DNA from: Girardinichthys multiradiatus
Lineage: Eukaryota > Chordata > Actinopteri > Cyprinodontiformes > Goodeidae
Reading direction: 5' to 3'
Assembly (NCBI RefSeq): GCF_021462225.1
Contig: NC_061800.1
Coordinates: 15,980,749-16,044,748, forward strand
DNA length: 64,000 nucleotides
Position numbers and translations under genes: made by a program. The notes under the pieces were generated by a model, which saw nothing but the letters and a program-made list of their open reading frames with translations, did no database searches and had not been told where the DNA came from. Below, piece after piece: positions 10,800-22,925 of this stretch (positions within the stretch are counted from its first letter, which is position 1; the number at the start of each line of letters is the position of its first letter).

Positions 10800-12379
10800 A
10801 CACACATAATTATGGCTGTATTATATGCATACTAAAATATTGCACATGCATTTCTCTTAAGTCATACAGTATACACAATGCAGCCCGACACAAATTGCAC
10901 ACATTTTTCAACGCACACTCACACACTAATGTATTAAACATCTACACTAATATGAATAAATAAAAATGTTATTCTGTTTGCATTTCCACTGACAAATATA
11001 AACGTTTCAAGATATTTATTTTTATTGTGTTTTCATTGTATGCATTACTGTTTGTCAGTGTGTTTAAGTAATGATATGCACTACTTTTGTTTTTTATAGA
11101 TTTTGGAGACGATTTGTGCTGGTGCTACAACTTTTTGTTCTGTGCTAAAAAAGCAGCAACCTCTGTAGCACCAGTGCTATATGTTGAAAAAGTTAGCGTA
11201 CAGCCCTGTAGTTGGGGGGCAAGTGCGAACTGATGCACCTGGTGGATGGGCATCGGTTGTCCCTGCGGAAGCTGGTGGGGCCGTCAATGGAGCCACTGCT
11301 ACTGATTTGAGCTTGGGTGCGGCTGGGGGCTCCACTGCCGCTGGTGCGATCTTTTACAAACTGTGGTTGTTCTAATGAAAATTATATCTTAAGTTGACAT
11401 TACAGACAGTGGTAATAATAATAATGACCAGTCTGTAATTTGGTTTGACACAAATTCAGAACAAAAACCCTAATAAGTTTGTCTAAGTTAATGAACCTAT
11501 GAAAGACAAAGACAAAAGACAAAATGAGTGGAGTTGTCCAGCATCCTCTGTTTGGTGCCATGCCTAGTTGAGTTTAGTCAGAGAGAAAATAACTCGACAG
11601 TGATTGTTGCAAATTTCAAATCAAGCAGTTGTGTCAGCAGTTCGCTCATAAAGTCAATAGAGACATAACCAAATCTGTTCACTTGGAGCAGCCAAACGAG
11701 CCCTGGTCTAATCATGTTTCCTCAGCATCATAGAGATGGATGCCCCGTCTCACATTCTTAGAAAAAGAATGGGCAAAGAAATATGACAGAAATATGGCAA
11801 TACCTGTTACAGGTCATGTAACATATTCTGCTGTTTTTTTTCCATGTTTGCAGAATGTACAAATCACTAAATCCTGAAAAACATGAACACAAATGAAAAC
11901 CACAACCCAACAACTTAGGATCCTGACATAACTGCCCTTCTATAAACATGAGAAAAACTTTTCATGGACACACTTAATCTTGTGGAAAGCGTCTCAGAAG
12001 AGGTACAGTTGTTACAGCTGCAATCGGTGGGCTGACACAATATTAAACTCAAGTTCATATGAATGTGAAAGCAGACAAGCAAATACATTTGGCATGTTAA
12101 TGTATGTTCAAAAACATAAAACTTTTTCCTTTGGCAGATAGTTACGGATCTACCCAAAAAGAAATGGTTAGTTGTACCAGTCAATGAAGCTGTAAAAACT
12201 ACCTAAACCATTAACCTCTATATAGGCTTAACTGTTGTTCTTGAAATCTCTGATTACCAGGTGTGTTTGTAGTTTTCTGTGCTTTTGCCATTACCATTTG
12301 ACAGATTTACTTAAGTCTCCTGGACGTTTCAGACTTAAGGTAATCTTTAATTTGACCAACAGCAGACCAGCTTCTTCCA
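10800..12379. other. Non-coding stretch, nothing recognised
   Basis: AT-rich with CA-rich simple sequence near 10790-10930. The small open frames have no recognisable domain. Confidence 0.5.
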
Positions 12380-12627
12380 CATGTATGGAGGTACTAGTAG
12401 GTACTCGATAGTGGAGTGCACGGACACAGTTGCCTCGATGGTTCAAGATGGGGCTCGACGGTTGTACAGCGATAAAGAGCGCGACGCATTCAAAGGCTTC
12501 AGTCCTCAACACAGCCGTCGCGGGTTCGACTCCTTTGCTGCATGTCTTCCCCCTGTCCCCCCTCTGTCCTTGTCTGCTTACTGTTGTAAAAAAGTAAAGG
12601 CCACTAGTGCTGAAAAAAAAAAACATT
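12380..12627 (+). mobile_element. tRNA-derived SINE
   Basis: An exact RNA polymerase III B-box consensus GGTTCGACTCC lies at 12523-12533, preceded by tRNA-like sequence (a tRNA-shaped head from about 12398, with no clear A box). The body runs TTTGCTGCATGTCTTCCCCC and AAAGGCCACTAGTGC, ending in an A tail at 12613-12623. This body and tail are typical of common teleost tRNA-derived SINEs. The head is too decayed to name the parent tRNA. Confidence 0.7.
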
Positions 12628-13276
12628 TAAATTGATGTTGCACTGAGTCACTTTATGTATGTGATGAATGACAATGAAGCCTCCTTATCTTTATCTGTTT
12701 GCATGTTGAAACACGCAAAAAGCTGCTTAGCAGTCATATAAGGGTTTAAATGGAATGCTAATTGAGACGTTTCAATTGATACTTTTAAATCCTAAAACAT
12801 ATTTTGATAGAAACGAACTTCTCTGTATATTGAAAATAATTTTACATCTAAATCTGCCAGGGGAATCATTTTGGGCTGAACTGCAAATGCCACCATACTG
12901 TCTCATGTCGTGTCTGTCTGTTATGTCTTCGTTTTAAAAAATGGGAAGTGGGATAGAGAATGTACACTTAGCTAATTAATATTTCAACATGTCAATGTTC
13001 CAAAAGTCAGAGTGGGTGAAACTGATAACACTGTTAACCATGATAGAATGATGAGAGAGAGGAAGTAGGCTGCCTTAAGGCTGCCTTGCGGTTTTGATGG
13101 ATTCGGCTGATAAAGAGTTGACCTGACCGAACTTTAGTATGAAAACATTTAAGATGGTACAACTAGTTGGGTTTAGGAGGCAATTAGTTTTGCCCATATA
13201 GATATAGATATAGAGTGCAGTGTTTGTGTGCAGTGTGCGTGGGTCTGTATTTCTTTCTTTAAAGCCACCATGTCCT

Positions 13277-13277
13277 A

Positions 13278-13311
<34 letters not shown>

Positions 13312-13313
13312 AG
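13277..13313. repeat. (GTCT)n microsatellite
   Basis: About nine uninterrupted GTCT units. The surrounding 12630-14920 is otherwise non-coding. Confidence 0.9.
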
Positions 13314-14234
13314 ACAGCACAACATTTTCTGTGGTATTCATCACTGAGGATCTCTCCTGTAGCCTTAACACCACACCTGGTCAAAAAAGCTCTGCAGAGG
13401 ATGCATGTCCTCAACAAGCAGGAGCGAGTAAACGCCCCTTCCTCCATCCTTAGTATGGTTCACTGTGTGACTGTAGAAAGCCTCCTACCAAGCTGCATCA
13501 CATCTTAGTAAAAAAGCTAGTGCAACTGACAGGTAGACACTGTAATCTACAGAGAGAAAAGGTGCAAGTCAACCAAGTCTTACTTCCCTCCTCTGTTCTA
13601 ATTTTCAAGTTGAGATGTCAGAAATAAGTTGCATGCGAACCTTTTTAGATCACATCTGTCATTTAGCAAAAGGAGTAGCCTGGATAATGTTGAAGCCGTC
13701 TCTGCTTCCCCGGGTCCGTTGATTTGGGTACAGGTTTCAAAGAGTGAAATAAACACAAGTACAATCTACTTATGTTCGCCTCTGCAGAGTGAGAGATGGA
13801 GTGCCAAGCAGCTGCAAACCCAACTCTGATCAACTCTTGCTTTCAGCTCGTTTTATTCAGTCTCAAGGGTGTGTTCAACATATACATATATCATGTCACA
13901 CATGTATAACATAACATTTCCTTATGTCCAAATATGGAGTATTTCTAGTTGTTTTCTAATAACAAGCTTGCCTTGTCTTGTCTCGGCCTTCCTTATCCTC
14001 CACTTGTTTACGACCTTGGACTCTCTCTATCCTGTACTCCCTTGTCATTCACCAATTTATGCCCTTGCGCTCTCTGTGGTTCTCACTCCCTATGTTTTCA
14101 CTCCCCTAGGACCCTTCTATGCTTCACTCCCTAAGCTTGACCCCCTATTTCCACACATTCCAGTTACACACATAGATAGTTTATATTCTTCAATAAAAAT
14201 ATTGCTTTAGAGCTGTGGCCCCAGACAGTAAAAT

Positions 14235-14420
14235 GTGTTGCCTGCGTTCTGTTGATTGTTTTAAGAAGCAGCTGAAGACTCATTTATTCAGACTGAATTT
14301 TAACTAGTTTTATGCTGTATGATGTTATGTCTTTTTTTATGTTTTTATCTCATTTTTTATGCTTGTTATATGCTTGTTATTTTAAAGGTTCAAGTTGGTT
14401 CAAGAAATGTCAAATATGCA
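14235..14420 (+). repeat. Possible 3' end of a LINE
   Basis: The sequence TTTTAAGAAGCAGCTGAAGACTC followed by ATTTATTCAGACTGAATTTTAA and T-rich runs resembles the 3' tails of widespread fish LINEs. There is no coding part, and the family is uncertain. Confidence 0.35.
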
Positions 14421-14923
14421 TTTTCTCTGTGCAGTCATATAGACTGTTTCCCTTCTATATATTTTTATAACAAGAACAACAACCTTTAACTTTTAGATAT
14501 GAACTGAACATATTTTAAAAAACAAAAGTAAGCTTAATTTCCTGTTTACTGAATTCTTATTTAACAACAGATTTCGTGTCTTTACATTTTTATTTGTGTT
14601 ATATGGATGGAAATAAAAGATGTTTGTATCATGTGAACATTAAATAGGAATATAGTCTTTGGTTCCTATGGCTAATTTTATGGCATCATTCCAACTGAAA
14701 TCTAAATGATTATTAATAAATAAAGCATTATGGTATAACAAAAAAACATTTTAAATTTATTTCACTCACTAAAACAGCAACATTTTGTTTTTGTGTGAAC
14801 TATATTTATCATTCCTAAAACTTGCTGCGTCCGCCTGTGACAAACTCAGTTTCACAGTGCTCATATACTTCTGTTTTTGCTGCAGACAGGAAGTCAATAA
14901 ACTAATCAGTATTTGTCAAAGCA

Positions 14924-16719
14924 ATGGAGGAAATTTATGCGAATGTTGATCCTGTTAAACCTGTCAGCCAAATTCTTACTCCAAGCAACAGAGGTAAGAA
15001 TGACCTGGGAAAGAAAAGTATTAATGGATATTATTATTATGCAGTAAAAATGTATGGTTGAAATGTATTTCCTTTGTTAAGATTCTAGCAGCTCCAAGAA
15101 GAAGATCTATTTGGTTGTTCTTATCTCTCTGGGACTCCTGAATGTTCTCCTGCTGACTGGACTCATCAGCCTTGGTGTCCATTGTGAGTCTCTAAAGTTA
15201 AATTTACATATTTGATTAGGCTTAAAGAAATGTTTTTTGCTTTTGTGAAATAAAATACCTTGATTTTTTTTAGCTCGTGATGTAGGCAGTTTGGCTGCAG
15301 GTCTCTCCAACATCAAAGACAATCTGACTGATCGTCTACAGGCCAGCAATGACCAGCTGAGTTTCATGACTGAACAAAGAGACCTGCTGAAAGCAAACCT
15401 TACAGAAATGTCCAAAGAACTGATCAGACTTCAGAGTTTGTCCAAGAAAAGTAAGTCCTCAGATAGTTATGAGAACACCTCTTAGTAATTTCTTATGCTG
15501 CACGCTTTGGTTATAGTACTATTCTGCATCTCGTCTCGTTTAATCTGCAGGTTTTAAAACAATTTGTTTCTTTCTGCATTGACACAGCGATAAAATTATA
15601 ATTTCTCTTTTTGGGTGTTACTTTTAGAAAAAACATGTTCTGCAGGATGGAGTATGTTCGGCTGTTCCTGTTACTATCTCTCTACAAGCTCTGGCTCCTG
15701 GGATGAAGGCAGAAAGGACTGCGGGAACAGAGGAGGAGATCTGTTGGTGATAGACAGCGCCGACGAACAGGTGATGTGGTCTACTGGGGTAAAACTACTG
15801 ATTTGTATTTGCAACTCAAATGTACTTTTTTCATGTTTTTATCAAAAAATATATATTACAACAGTGCTTCGATTATGCTTTCACTTTTTTATGCAATACA
15901 CAGACTTAGCATACTTTGTAGGTGTCCTGATATTTAGCCTTCATGCTAAAACAAAAGAAAACCTGCAGCAATTGAAATAAAATTTATTTGCTCATAAAAA
16001 GTGAATCTGGCTGGAATGTTTCCCTTATTTCAACCAGTCATTTGGATTTTTATCTAAGATTTTCAGAACACTAATACAATCATTCCTGTAGGGGGCAATC
16101 AAACCTTTGAGAATATATCTAGATAAAACTGATAAACTGCACATCCTGTGTTGTGATTAAAAACTAAAAACAATGTTTTTATACGTTAACATTTGACAGA
16201 AATATGTGTCTGCATTGACTAAAAAATCCGTTTGGATTGGTTTGAACGACAAAGACACTGAGGGTTCCTGGAAGTGGGTTGATGGAAGTTCTCCAAGTTT
16301 CACGTAAGTGTCGTCCCTTCAGAGAGGTTGGTTTACTTCTGTCCACACCATCTCTGCAACATTCAAACTAATTGTGCAAATGTATAACATTTAAAAGAAA
16401 TATATAGAAATCTTTTAGCAAGACACAACTTGAAAAAGTTTTGTCTCTCAGGGGCCCACCCCAACAAAGTCCATTGGCAGTATGGGACATTGCAAACTAT
16501 AATTGTTTCAGTTGTAAACGATAAAGTCTGGAATGACACCCTCATTTACAATGTTCCAGGTACTGGTCAACAGCTCAACCTGATAATGGTGGTGAAGACT
16601 CACAGTGGGGAGAGGAGGACTGTGCAAATATCCTAAGCAGTGATCCAAGGCTCTGGAATGATCTTTCATGTTCTGTCTCTATGCAGTGGATCTGTGAAAA
16701 AGTACCAACTAAAGTGTAG
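14924..16719 (+). CDS. Type II membrane C-type lectin (CD209/CLEC-like), lectin 1
   Basis: Six exons join to an uninterrupted 251-codon frame: 14924-14993, 15082-15183, 15274-15450, 15628-15770, 16200-16303 and 16560-16719. All borders are GT-AG. The 23-residue cytoplasmic tail MEEIYANVDPVK... holds a YxNV tyrosine motif (YANV), which could bind SH2 adaptors if phosphorylated. Exon 2 supplies KKK and a hydrophobic membrane span (IYLVVLISLGLLNVLLLTGL). Exon 3 is a heptad-like stalk. Exons 4-6 form the C-type lectin domain, from TCSAGWSMFGC to WICEK, with six cysteines in the long-form pattern. The calcium/sugar site reads QPD (exon 6) and WND, a pair associated in this fold with galactose-type ligands. 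Likely role: surface carbohydrate receptor of immune cells. Neither ligand nor orthology can be settled here. AATAAA at 16970-16975 may be the polyadenylation signal. Confidence 0.9.
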
Positions 16720-16799
16720 TAAAAATATGAATAACTTTTATAGAACTGTTGTTGGGTTTGAGTTTTGATTCTAGTTTCCACTGTTCTCTTTTTATTTTA

Positions 16800-16947
16800 C
16801 AGTGTCTTACTGGCAGCTCTGTTGATAGTAAAGTTACTGTAGCCACCAGTGCTCTAGTTAAATACTCACAACAGGACTACCTGTAAACTACTGCCACGTG
16901 GTTAACAGTGGTACCATACTGGCCACAGTGCTGCCAGTAAGGCACTG
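16800..16947. mobile_element. Foldback MITE-like element in lectin 1 3' region
   Basis: Terminal inverted repeats CAGTG(T/C)CTTACTGGCAGC at 16800-16817 and 16930-16947 match at 17 of 18 bases and enclose 148 bp. The element lies between the lectin stop codon and the AATAAA at 16970, so it is probably transcribed. No clear target-site duplication was found and the superfamily is unknown. Confidence 0.6.
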
Positions 16948-16975
16948 GAGATACTAGAATTCAAGAAAAAATAAA

Positions 16976-17517
16976 ATAGAAATCATTGCTACTTTGCTGT
17001 ATTTGTGTCTTGTGTCAGGAATGAACAGCACCACAAAATAGTAATTCCCAAGATACTACTTTGGAAAGCTTTCATGACTAACTAACTAATTAACTAAACA
17101 AATGAATAACTAAATAATAAAAACGAGATCCCATTCCAACTTGAATAATTTCGAAATATTGCAGTAAATCAGCTTCTGTTCAGTTTGTACTATGTTATCA
17201 TGCATGTGTACTATAATCTTATATCAATTCCATAATACTTGTATAAATAGTGTAACGTTCTGTTAGTGTGTCTCAGTTTCCTCGTCAAAAAGGAGGAGAA
17301 AATGAGTCAAATCAAACTTAGAAAGTTTCACAAAATGAACTTACCCCAGCTTGTTGCACCATAATTAACTGCAGAGACAAAAAACCATGAGAAAACCGGA
17401 CCTCTCACTGTGATTGGTTGAGTCTGTTGCCCTGACAACCCAAGAGACCAATCATTCTCCTTCCTCCTTCCATGACCCCTGGTCACCCCTCCCCTCCTCT
17501 CTCACTCTGCTCTCACG
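16976..17517. other. Non-coding stretch, nothing recognised
   Basis: AT-rich sequence up to a CT-rich patch (17458-17515) that adjoins the inverted LTR. No supported feature. Confidence 0.5.
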
Positions 17518-17695
17518 TGTAAGAATTATGATTATTGATTAATTAGTTGTTAGGTATTATTTAGTCCACTCAGAGGCAAGAACGATACAGTCAATTTTAC
17601 TTGCAAGGGTAGCTCTGCAGTACAGACTACAAAGTGTTGGCACCCCTCTCTCTTCATTTATACATGCTGGTTCACACACAGTTCAACAAACATTC

Positions 17696-17765
<70 letters not shown>

Positions 17766-19366
17766 CAGAAAGGTTAGGGTTCATGTGTCTTGATTTTAAA
17801 CAGAGAGGGAGTGAGGACTTGGTAATCATAACTCATTCATCCCCCACATATTCCTTTCTGTGGCATGTAGGAGGGAAAAGCACTTAGAGCAGACATGAGT
17901 GATAAACAATACAAACGTTTTCAAACCCTAACATTAGTATTTATCAAAAATTATAATTAGAAATCATAATTCAGGAAAATAATTTTTAACCAAAATCATT
18001 ACTTAAAAATAGAAATCAGAGATGGTGTTGTGGTTATGGGCTCAAAGTTCTTAATAATTACAATTAGATATTCATCACTAATAATTGATAAATTATTAAC
18101 CAAAACCACTAAATGTCACTGTTTATTCAACCACTTCACCAAAGGTGGGGGAACTTTGACCTTGTTTTGACAGATAAATTACTCTTGCAGGAAATAAACA
18201 TGAACGTTTCTCTTAATTATATATATGAAGATTTATTGAAGCCATATAATTCTGATATACCATTATTCTGGTCCAAAAACCTTCACCTAACTAACAGGCA
18301 CAAAGGGGATAAAAATGACTACGTAACAATAATAATAAAAGAAAAATATATGCGCATTAAGTGTCTATGAAGGTCAAACCAGCAGTTTTATCAACAAAAT
18401 GTGTAATTTGTGTTTAATGGAAAGAGAAACCCTCCTGGTGCTGATGTCTTGATTGCAACAATCAGCTGATAAAACGGTGGGCCACGCCCCTTTAGCCACA
18501 ACCAGCTGATCGCCCCAAATCTCGAACAAAGAGTCATAAAACTCTGAGGCAGAACTCACTGGAAAGACTCCAGTAATAAAACTGGAACCAAGGAGTGGTC
18601 AGGCGAGGCCCAGACCGCAGTTGCTTTGAATGAAAACTTTAAAAGTCCAACTTCTAATTCCTGGATGATTTGGGATCAGCCGGACAAAACATGAACCACG
18701 CACGATTCAGCAATGCTTACGCAGCAAATAAAAACACAGCTCAGCATAAAACACTTCAATCAGTATTGCATGCAACAAGTTGAGACCTTGGATTAACTTC
18801 TGGTGATTCTAAATTATCTTAACTGCCTCATCCTGCCCAGACTTCTGAATGCACCTATCCGAATTTAATATAAAAAAAAGAATGAAATTACTTTGACGTT
18901 GATTTCTTCTCTCCTCGGGTTGAGGATGGGTCAGGTCTCAAGAAAAACGAGGGGGGGATAACGCGTCCGTGATCAGCTTAAAAGAAAAACGGTAAACTTC
19001 TCATCCGTCCAGGAGGGGAAAATATGAAGAACTGTTTAGTCGACTGAATCACAAGGAGGAAACTCATCTCCTTGGAAATAAAACCTCTGTGGGTTTCCAC
19101 CTGCGCCTTGTGTCGGCGTGGTCTTCGATCAGTATATGAGCCTTCTGACCTTGTATCAGACAGATTTCCAGCTTTCAAGCTCTTCTGGGAACGGCCTTGT
19201 GGAGAAAAAGTTCGCCTGCGAGCTTTTGTCTCTCTAGATATGCGCCTCTGTTGCGTCGTCCCATGAGACACGCTGGAAATGGCAACGAAAGTTTGTGACG
19301 TCAGAGCTGCAACATCTGTTGACCTGCACATGTCAAACTGCCCGACCAAAATGGATGACTCCAACA
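17518..19366 (-). mobile_element. LTR of endogenous LTR retroelement (copy B, inverted)
   Basis: On the minus strand it starts TGTTGG at 19366, directly after a purine tract (CCCAGGGGGA), and ends TTCTTACA at 17518. Its terminal 400-500 bases and the sequence just outside its start match the + strand LTR and flank at 340-2108, so both are the same family. At 1849 bp it is longer than copy A and contains the (TG)n tract at 17699-17761. The short frames inside are not considered genes. Confidence 0.7.
17699..17761. repeat. (TG)n microsatellite
   Basis: About 31 uninterrupted GT units inside LTR copy B. Confidence 0.95.
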
Positions 19367-22300
19367 TCCCCCTGGGTTCGAAGGGTGTGATTAATCGCAG
19401 TCTTTGAAGCTACCAGGTCCATCCATCATAGGAGCTGAAACTCAATGATCTATGATCTGTGAAGAAGCAAACATAAAAAAACAGTGTTCCTCTTGGCAGG
19501 AACGGTAGTTCACAGTTTAGTTCGCTTCTCAAAGGACTGTGACTGGGCAGGATAAGGTTAGCCTGGGCAGGGCTGACTAATTCATACCTGTCTAGGTCGT
19601 TCAATGAGAAAAATACAAAAACAATAGATTCACATCATCATCACATTCTTTTGGTAATCAGCTTTGGTAACCCTGAGACAAAGTGAAACAACAATAAAAG
19701 AAAAATAAAATAACAAGATAACCAAATAATGGGGTCATAGCTTAGTCATCCAGTTCCAGTCAGGCACGGGAATCAACCTGTGTCATTGGCATAGGTGGCG
19801 CTATGAACACTGGGAAAATAAATGTGAAGGAATCAATCCTGGTTTGTAACCGACTATGCAGTTTGTTATCTTAACAAAAACCAACAATTAACACGGGTTT
19901 AGGTTTAAATACATTAGCCCCTTCAAATGATGATGGGATTTAACATAACTCCTGTCTCTAAACCTTTTAGATCGGAAAAGGAAGAGAAAAAAGAAGCAAT
20001 GGAACTGCACTACTTGGGCTATCAGCCAGGTGTGTGTGTGGAGGTTGCAAGGTGTCTGCTGTGGTGGACTTTAGGATTTGCTTCTACTAAATCCAGCAGA
20101 ACTAGACAAGTAGGTATCCGTACCTCGCTGTGACTGTCTACAGATGAACCAACCTCTCTAATAAGATTTTGCATGAAATCTCTGGCAGCGTGTGTGTCCA
20201 TTAAATCATCCTTAATCACTTCTGTGAGGATCTGCAGTGCACGCACAGTGTTAATGGAAAAATAGCGTGCAACTTACGGTTTAACACTGTGTCCTAGAAG
20301 GTAGTTATATTTTTAACATTTCCTGTTGAAGAAAGTTGTTAGTGGTTAGTGCATGTTAGTGTGAGTTTTGAAACATGCACCTCTTTAAACTGGTCCTACG
20401 CACTGGTCTCTCCTTTCCCGGACATAGAGACAAGCTCTGTTCTTGGGGAAAATAGTTTGATGTAGAACTTCATCTGGTTTAGGAAAAGAGCAGCAGCTGG
20501 GATGACGGTGTCATTTGGTGCTGACTTAATGAAGCTGCATGTCACAGTTAGGAGGAATTTGTTACCTCCTGCTAATTTTGGAGCTGGTTGAACCTAATTG
20601 GTCTGAAGGTGGAATCAAAGTAACATAACCCCCCTTTGCTGAAGCGGAGGTTGACTGAGGGCTGGGATGGTTGAAACTGGCAGCAGGTTAAGCATCCTTG
20701 GATGTAGACCTGGGCGTCATGAGACGTGGGAGGCCAATACACCACCTGTTGGAGGGTGTGGAGTGTGGTTTTGTTGCTTCTATGGCTCCCTACAGGAGAG
20801 TAATGGGCGTAGGATAATGTGACCCCCCTTTGGTCTGTTGGAACAATGCTGAAAGCATGGAAGAGCTGTTTTAAGCTAATCTGCACACTGGAGGTGCACA
20901 CTCTGGCTGTCTTAAGGAGAGGGCAGAGCACGTCTGCTAAGAGGAATGTGTGCCTGTGTTGTGCCTCAGTTAAAAGGGGATCTTCAAGGCACAAGCGATC
21001 ATACAGCTCTCTACTGATTACTGTTTTTCCCAGCCAGAATGCAAGAAGCACTTCTGGTATAAACATGGTTTCCAGGTGCACACATTTCACCACTTTGAGG
21101 TCATAAGGTTTCACACATGGGTTCTTTAAAGAGCAAAGAAATGAGGCATGACTGCAGGGAGGAGTTTTCTGGGTGGCTGGGTGCAGCTGTGTACCAGAGG
21201 TGCCCATGTCTGGCTTCGCCAAATGGCCTAAGAGGTTGTTTGGGCTCCTCTAAGGTGGCAACCTGGTTGGTCACAAAGGATCGTTTGCTGCTTGCACCCA
21301 GTGATTTTGGCACGTCCACCTGGACCCAGAGTTGGTCTTGAAGGCAGTCAATGAGCGGGGCCTGCCTGCCCAGCAGGTCCTGGCAACCAAGAAAAGGCTC
21401 TGTGTTCAATGTGCACATATAGATGGGGTGCACCAGAGTCATGTCTTTGAGTGTGATGTCCAACTCCACCCACCTAGTGATGCACGATCGGTCTTGGGTG
21501 TGGCTGGTGATGCTTACATCAAAAGCTTCGGCCTGAAATGGTTTACTGAGGGAGAGCATGGCTCTACTCACCTCCTCAAACAAGATTGAGCACATCAGGG
21601 TGATCTCTGATCCTGTTTTAAAATTGAAACTCAGTTTGACATGTCCTCCTATAATGATGAGATAGTATAGGCGATGTGCATGTTCATTTTGGTTCATTTT
21701 ACCTAAGAACCTTGGAAAAATGGTTTGGTTGGGTTCTTGGAGTTTCCCAGGTGTGTCTCCCAAACCGTTTAGGTAGACTCTGATGGCTGTGGAGACTGGG
21801 TCCATGCCTAGTCGTGCTGGCGGGGGTTTTGGATCTGGTTTGGATGGTCGGCTGCCTCTAATGATGGTGGAGGTTGGGCGCATGCCTGGCGCACTGCTTC
21901 TGTCAGAATCTTGCTGAAGGCATCCTCCATCTCCCTCTTCAGGTTCCATCCTGCATGTTGACTCCAATCTTCACCATCAGGCTTACCTTTCGGCCTTAAG
22001 TGATGGTCAGGTCGTCTGTTCATCCGGAAGTGGTCCAGCAACTTTAACTGTGGTTGGTACTCAGTACCACCCCCTCGGTCCAACTGACCAAACCTACGTT
22101 GTTCCCTTAAAGTGTTCTTAACATGTGTTCTGTTTGAAGACATTTCTCGGCCTTCTAACTCAAGACTGTATTATTCTGTGTGCACCTGTAAAACTCTAAC
22201 CTCACCTTCTGATCCATTAGTAGGGCGTGCACGTGTTTCCCATGCCATCTGAGCATATTCGCGAATCTCTTGCATGGTGAGGGTTTTTGTTCTACAGTAC

Positions 22301-22430
22301 ATAGTAACATCATATTGTACGCTTTCATGAAGGTTGTGTAGGAATAATGATTTAAAAGCATGTTACTCCTCTATGCTGGGAGCATTACATCCTTGGAAGT
22401 AAGCGGCTCTCAGGTGCCGGTAATACTAAA
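19367..22430 (-). pseudogene. gag-protease-integrase relic of the LTR element
   Basis: Read from 22430 downward, a gag-like stretch (about 22361-21810, with AWETRARP-like text in one frame) is followed by a 288-codon frame (21967-21101). Its middle resembles a retroelement aspartic protease, but the active site reads KTGSEITLM, with lysine (21617-21619) where the catalytic aspartate is expected. A further frame (21222-20572) ends in an integrase zinc-binding domain: HYSPVGSHRSN...YWPPTSH...YIQGCLTCCQ, an HH-CC pattern. Reverse transcriptase and RNase H are absent between them, so the copy is deleted. 20570-19380 is non-coding but matches the 3' internal region at 340-620. With the LTR at 17518-19366 this forms one minus-strand element. 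Gypsy versus retrovirus is undecided. Confidence 0.6.
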
Positions 22431-22446
22431 TATATATATATATATG
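22430..22446. repeat. (TA)n tract
   Basis: Short TATATA run at the 5' edge of the truncated element. Confidence 0.6.
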
Positions 22447-22592
22447 CATATAAATCCACTCGCCTTGCATCTGGTTTCATTGATTTCTAAGGCAGACTTC
22501 CAATATGGCGGACTAGCCAACATATTGCAGTGACGTGGTCCATGTCATGCTGTTTCTGTAAACTGCTCAGGTATCAACAATGAATGTGTCTG

Positions 22593-22770
<178 letters not shown>

Positions 22771-22925
22771 TATGTACATATCATTCCTGTAAAGACTCCC
22801 AATGAGAAAACACATAGATTAGAGAAGTTTATTTGCAGATATTTATTTATTTGGTGCTCAGACCCCGGAGGAAGACACGAATGCTGAGAATTACTTGAGC
22901 TTGAATAAACATTTGAGGATTAGAA

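Noticed and set aside
12398..12540. Possible functional tRNA gene
   Set aside because: B box is exact but the acceptor stem and A box cannot be folded, and the SINE body and A tail follow.
13869..14210. 113-codon frame with hydrophobic runs
   Set aside because: No recognisable domain, T-rich composition, no splice support; probably chance.
17699..17887. Frame beginning with repeated Cys-Val
   Set aside because: Product of a (TG)n microsatellite.
18978..19367. 129-codon minus frame inside LTR copy B
   Set aside because: LTR sequence; the frame is not recognisable in copy A.
21101..21967. 288-codon frame as an intact host protease-like gene
   Set aside because: Active-site aspartate is replaced by lysine, and it is flanked by gag-like and integrase pieces of the same LTR element.
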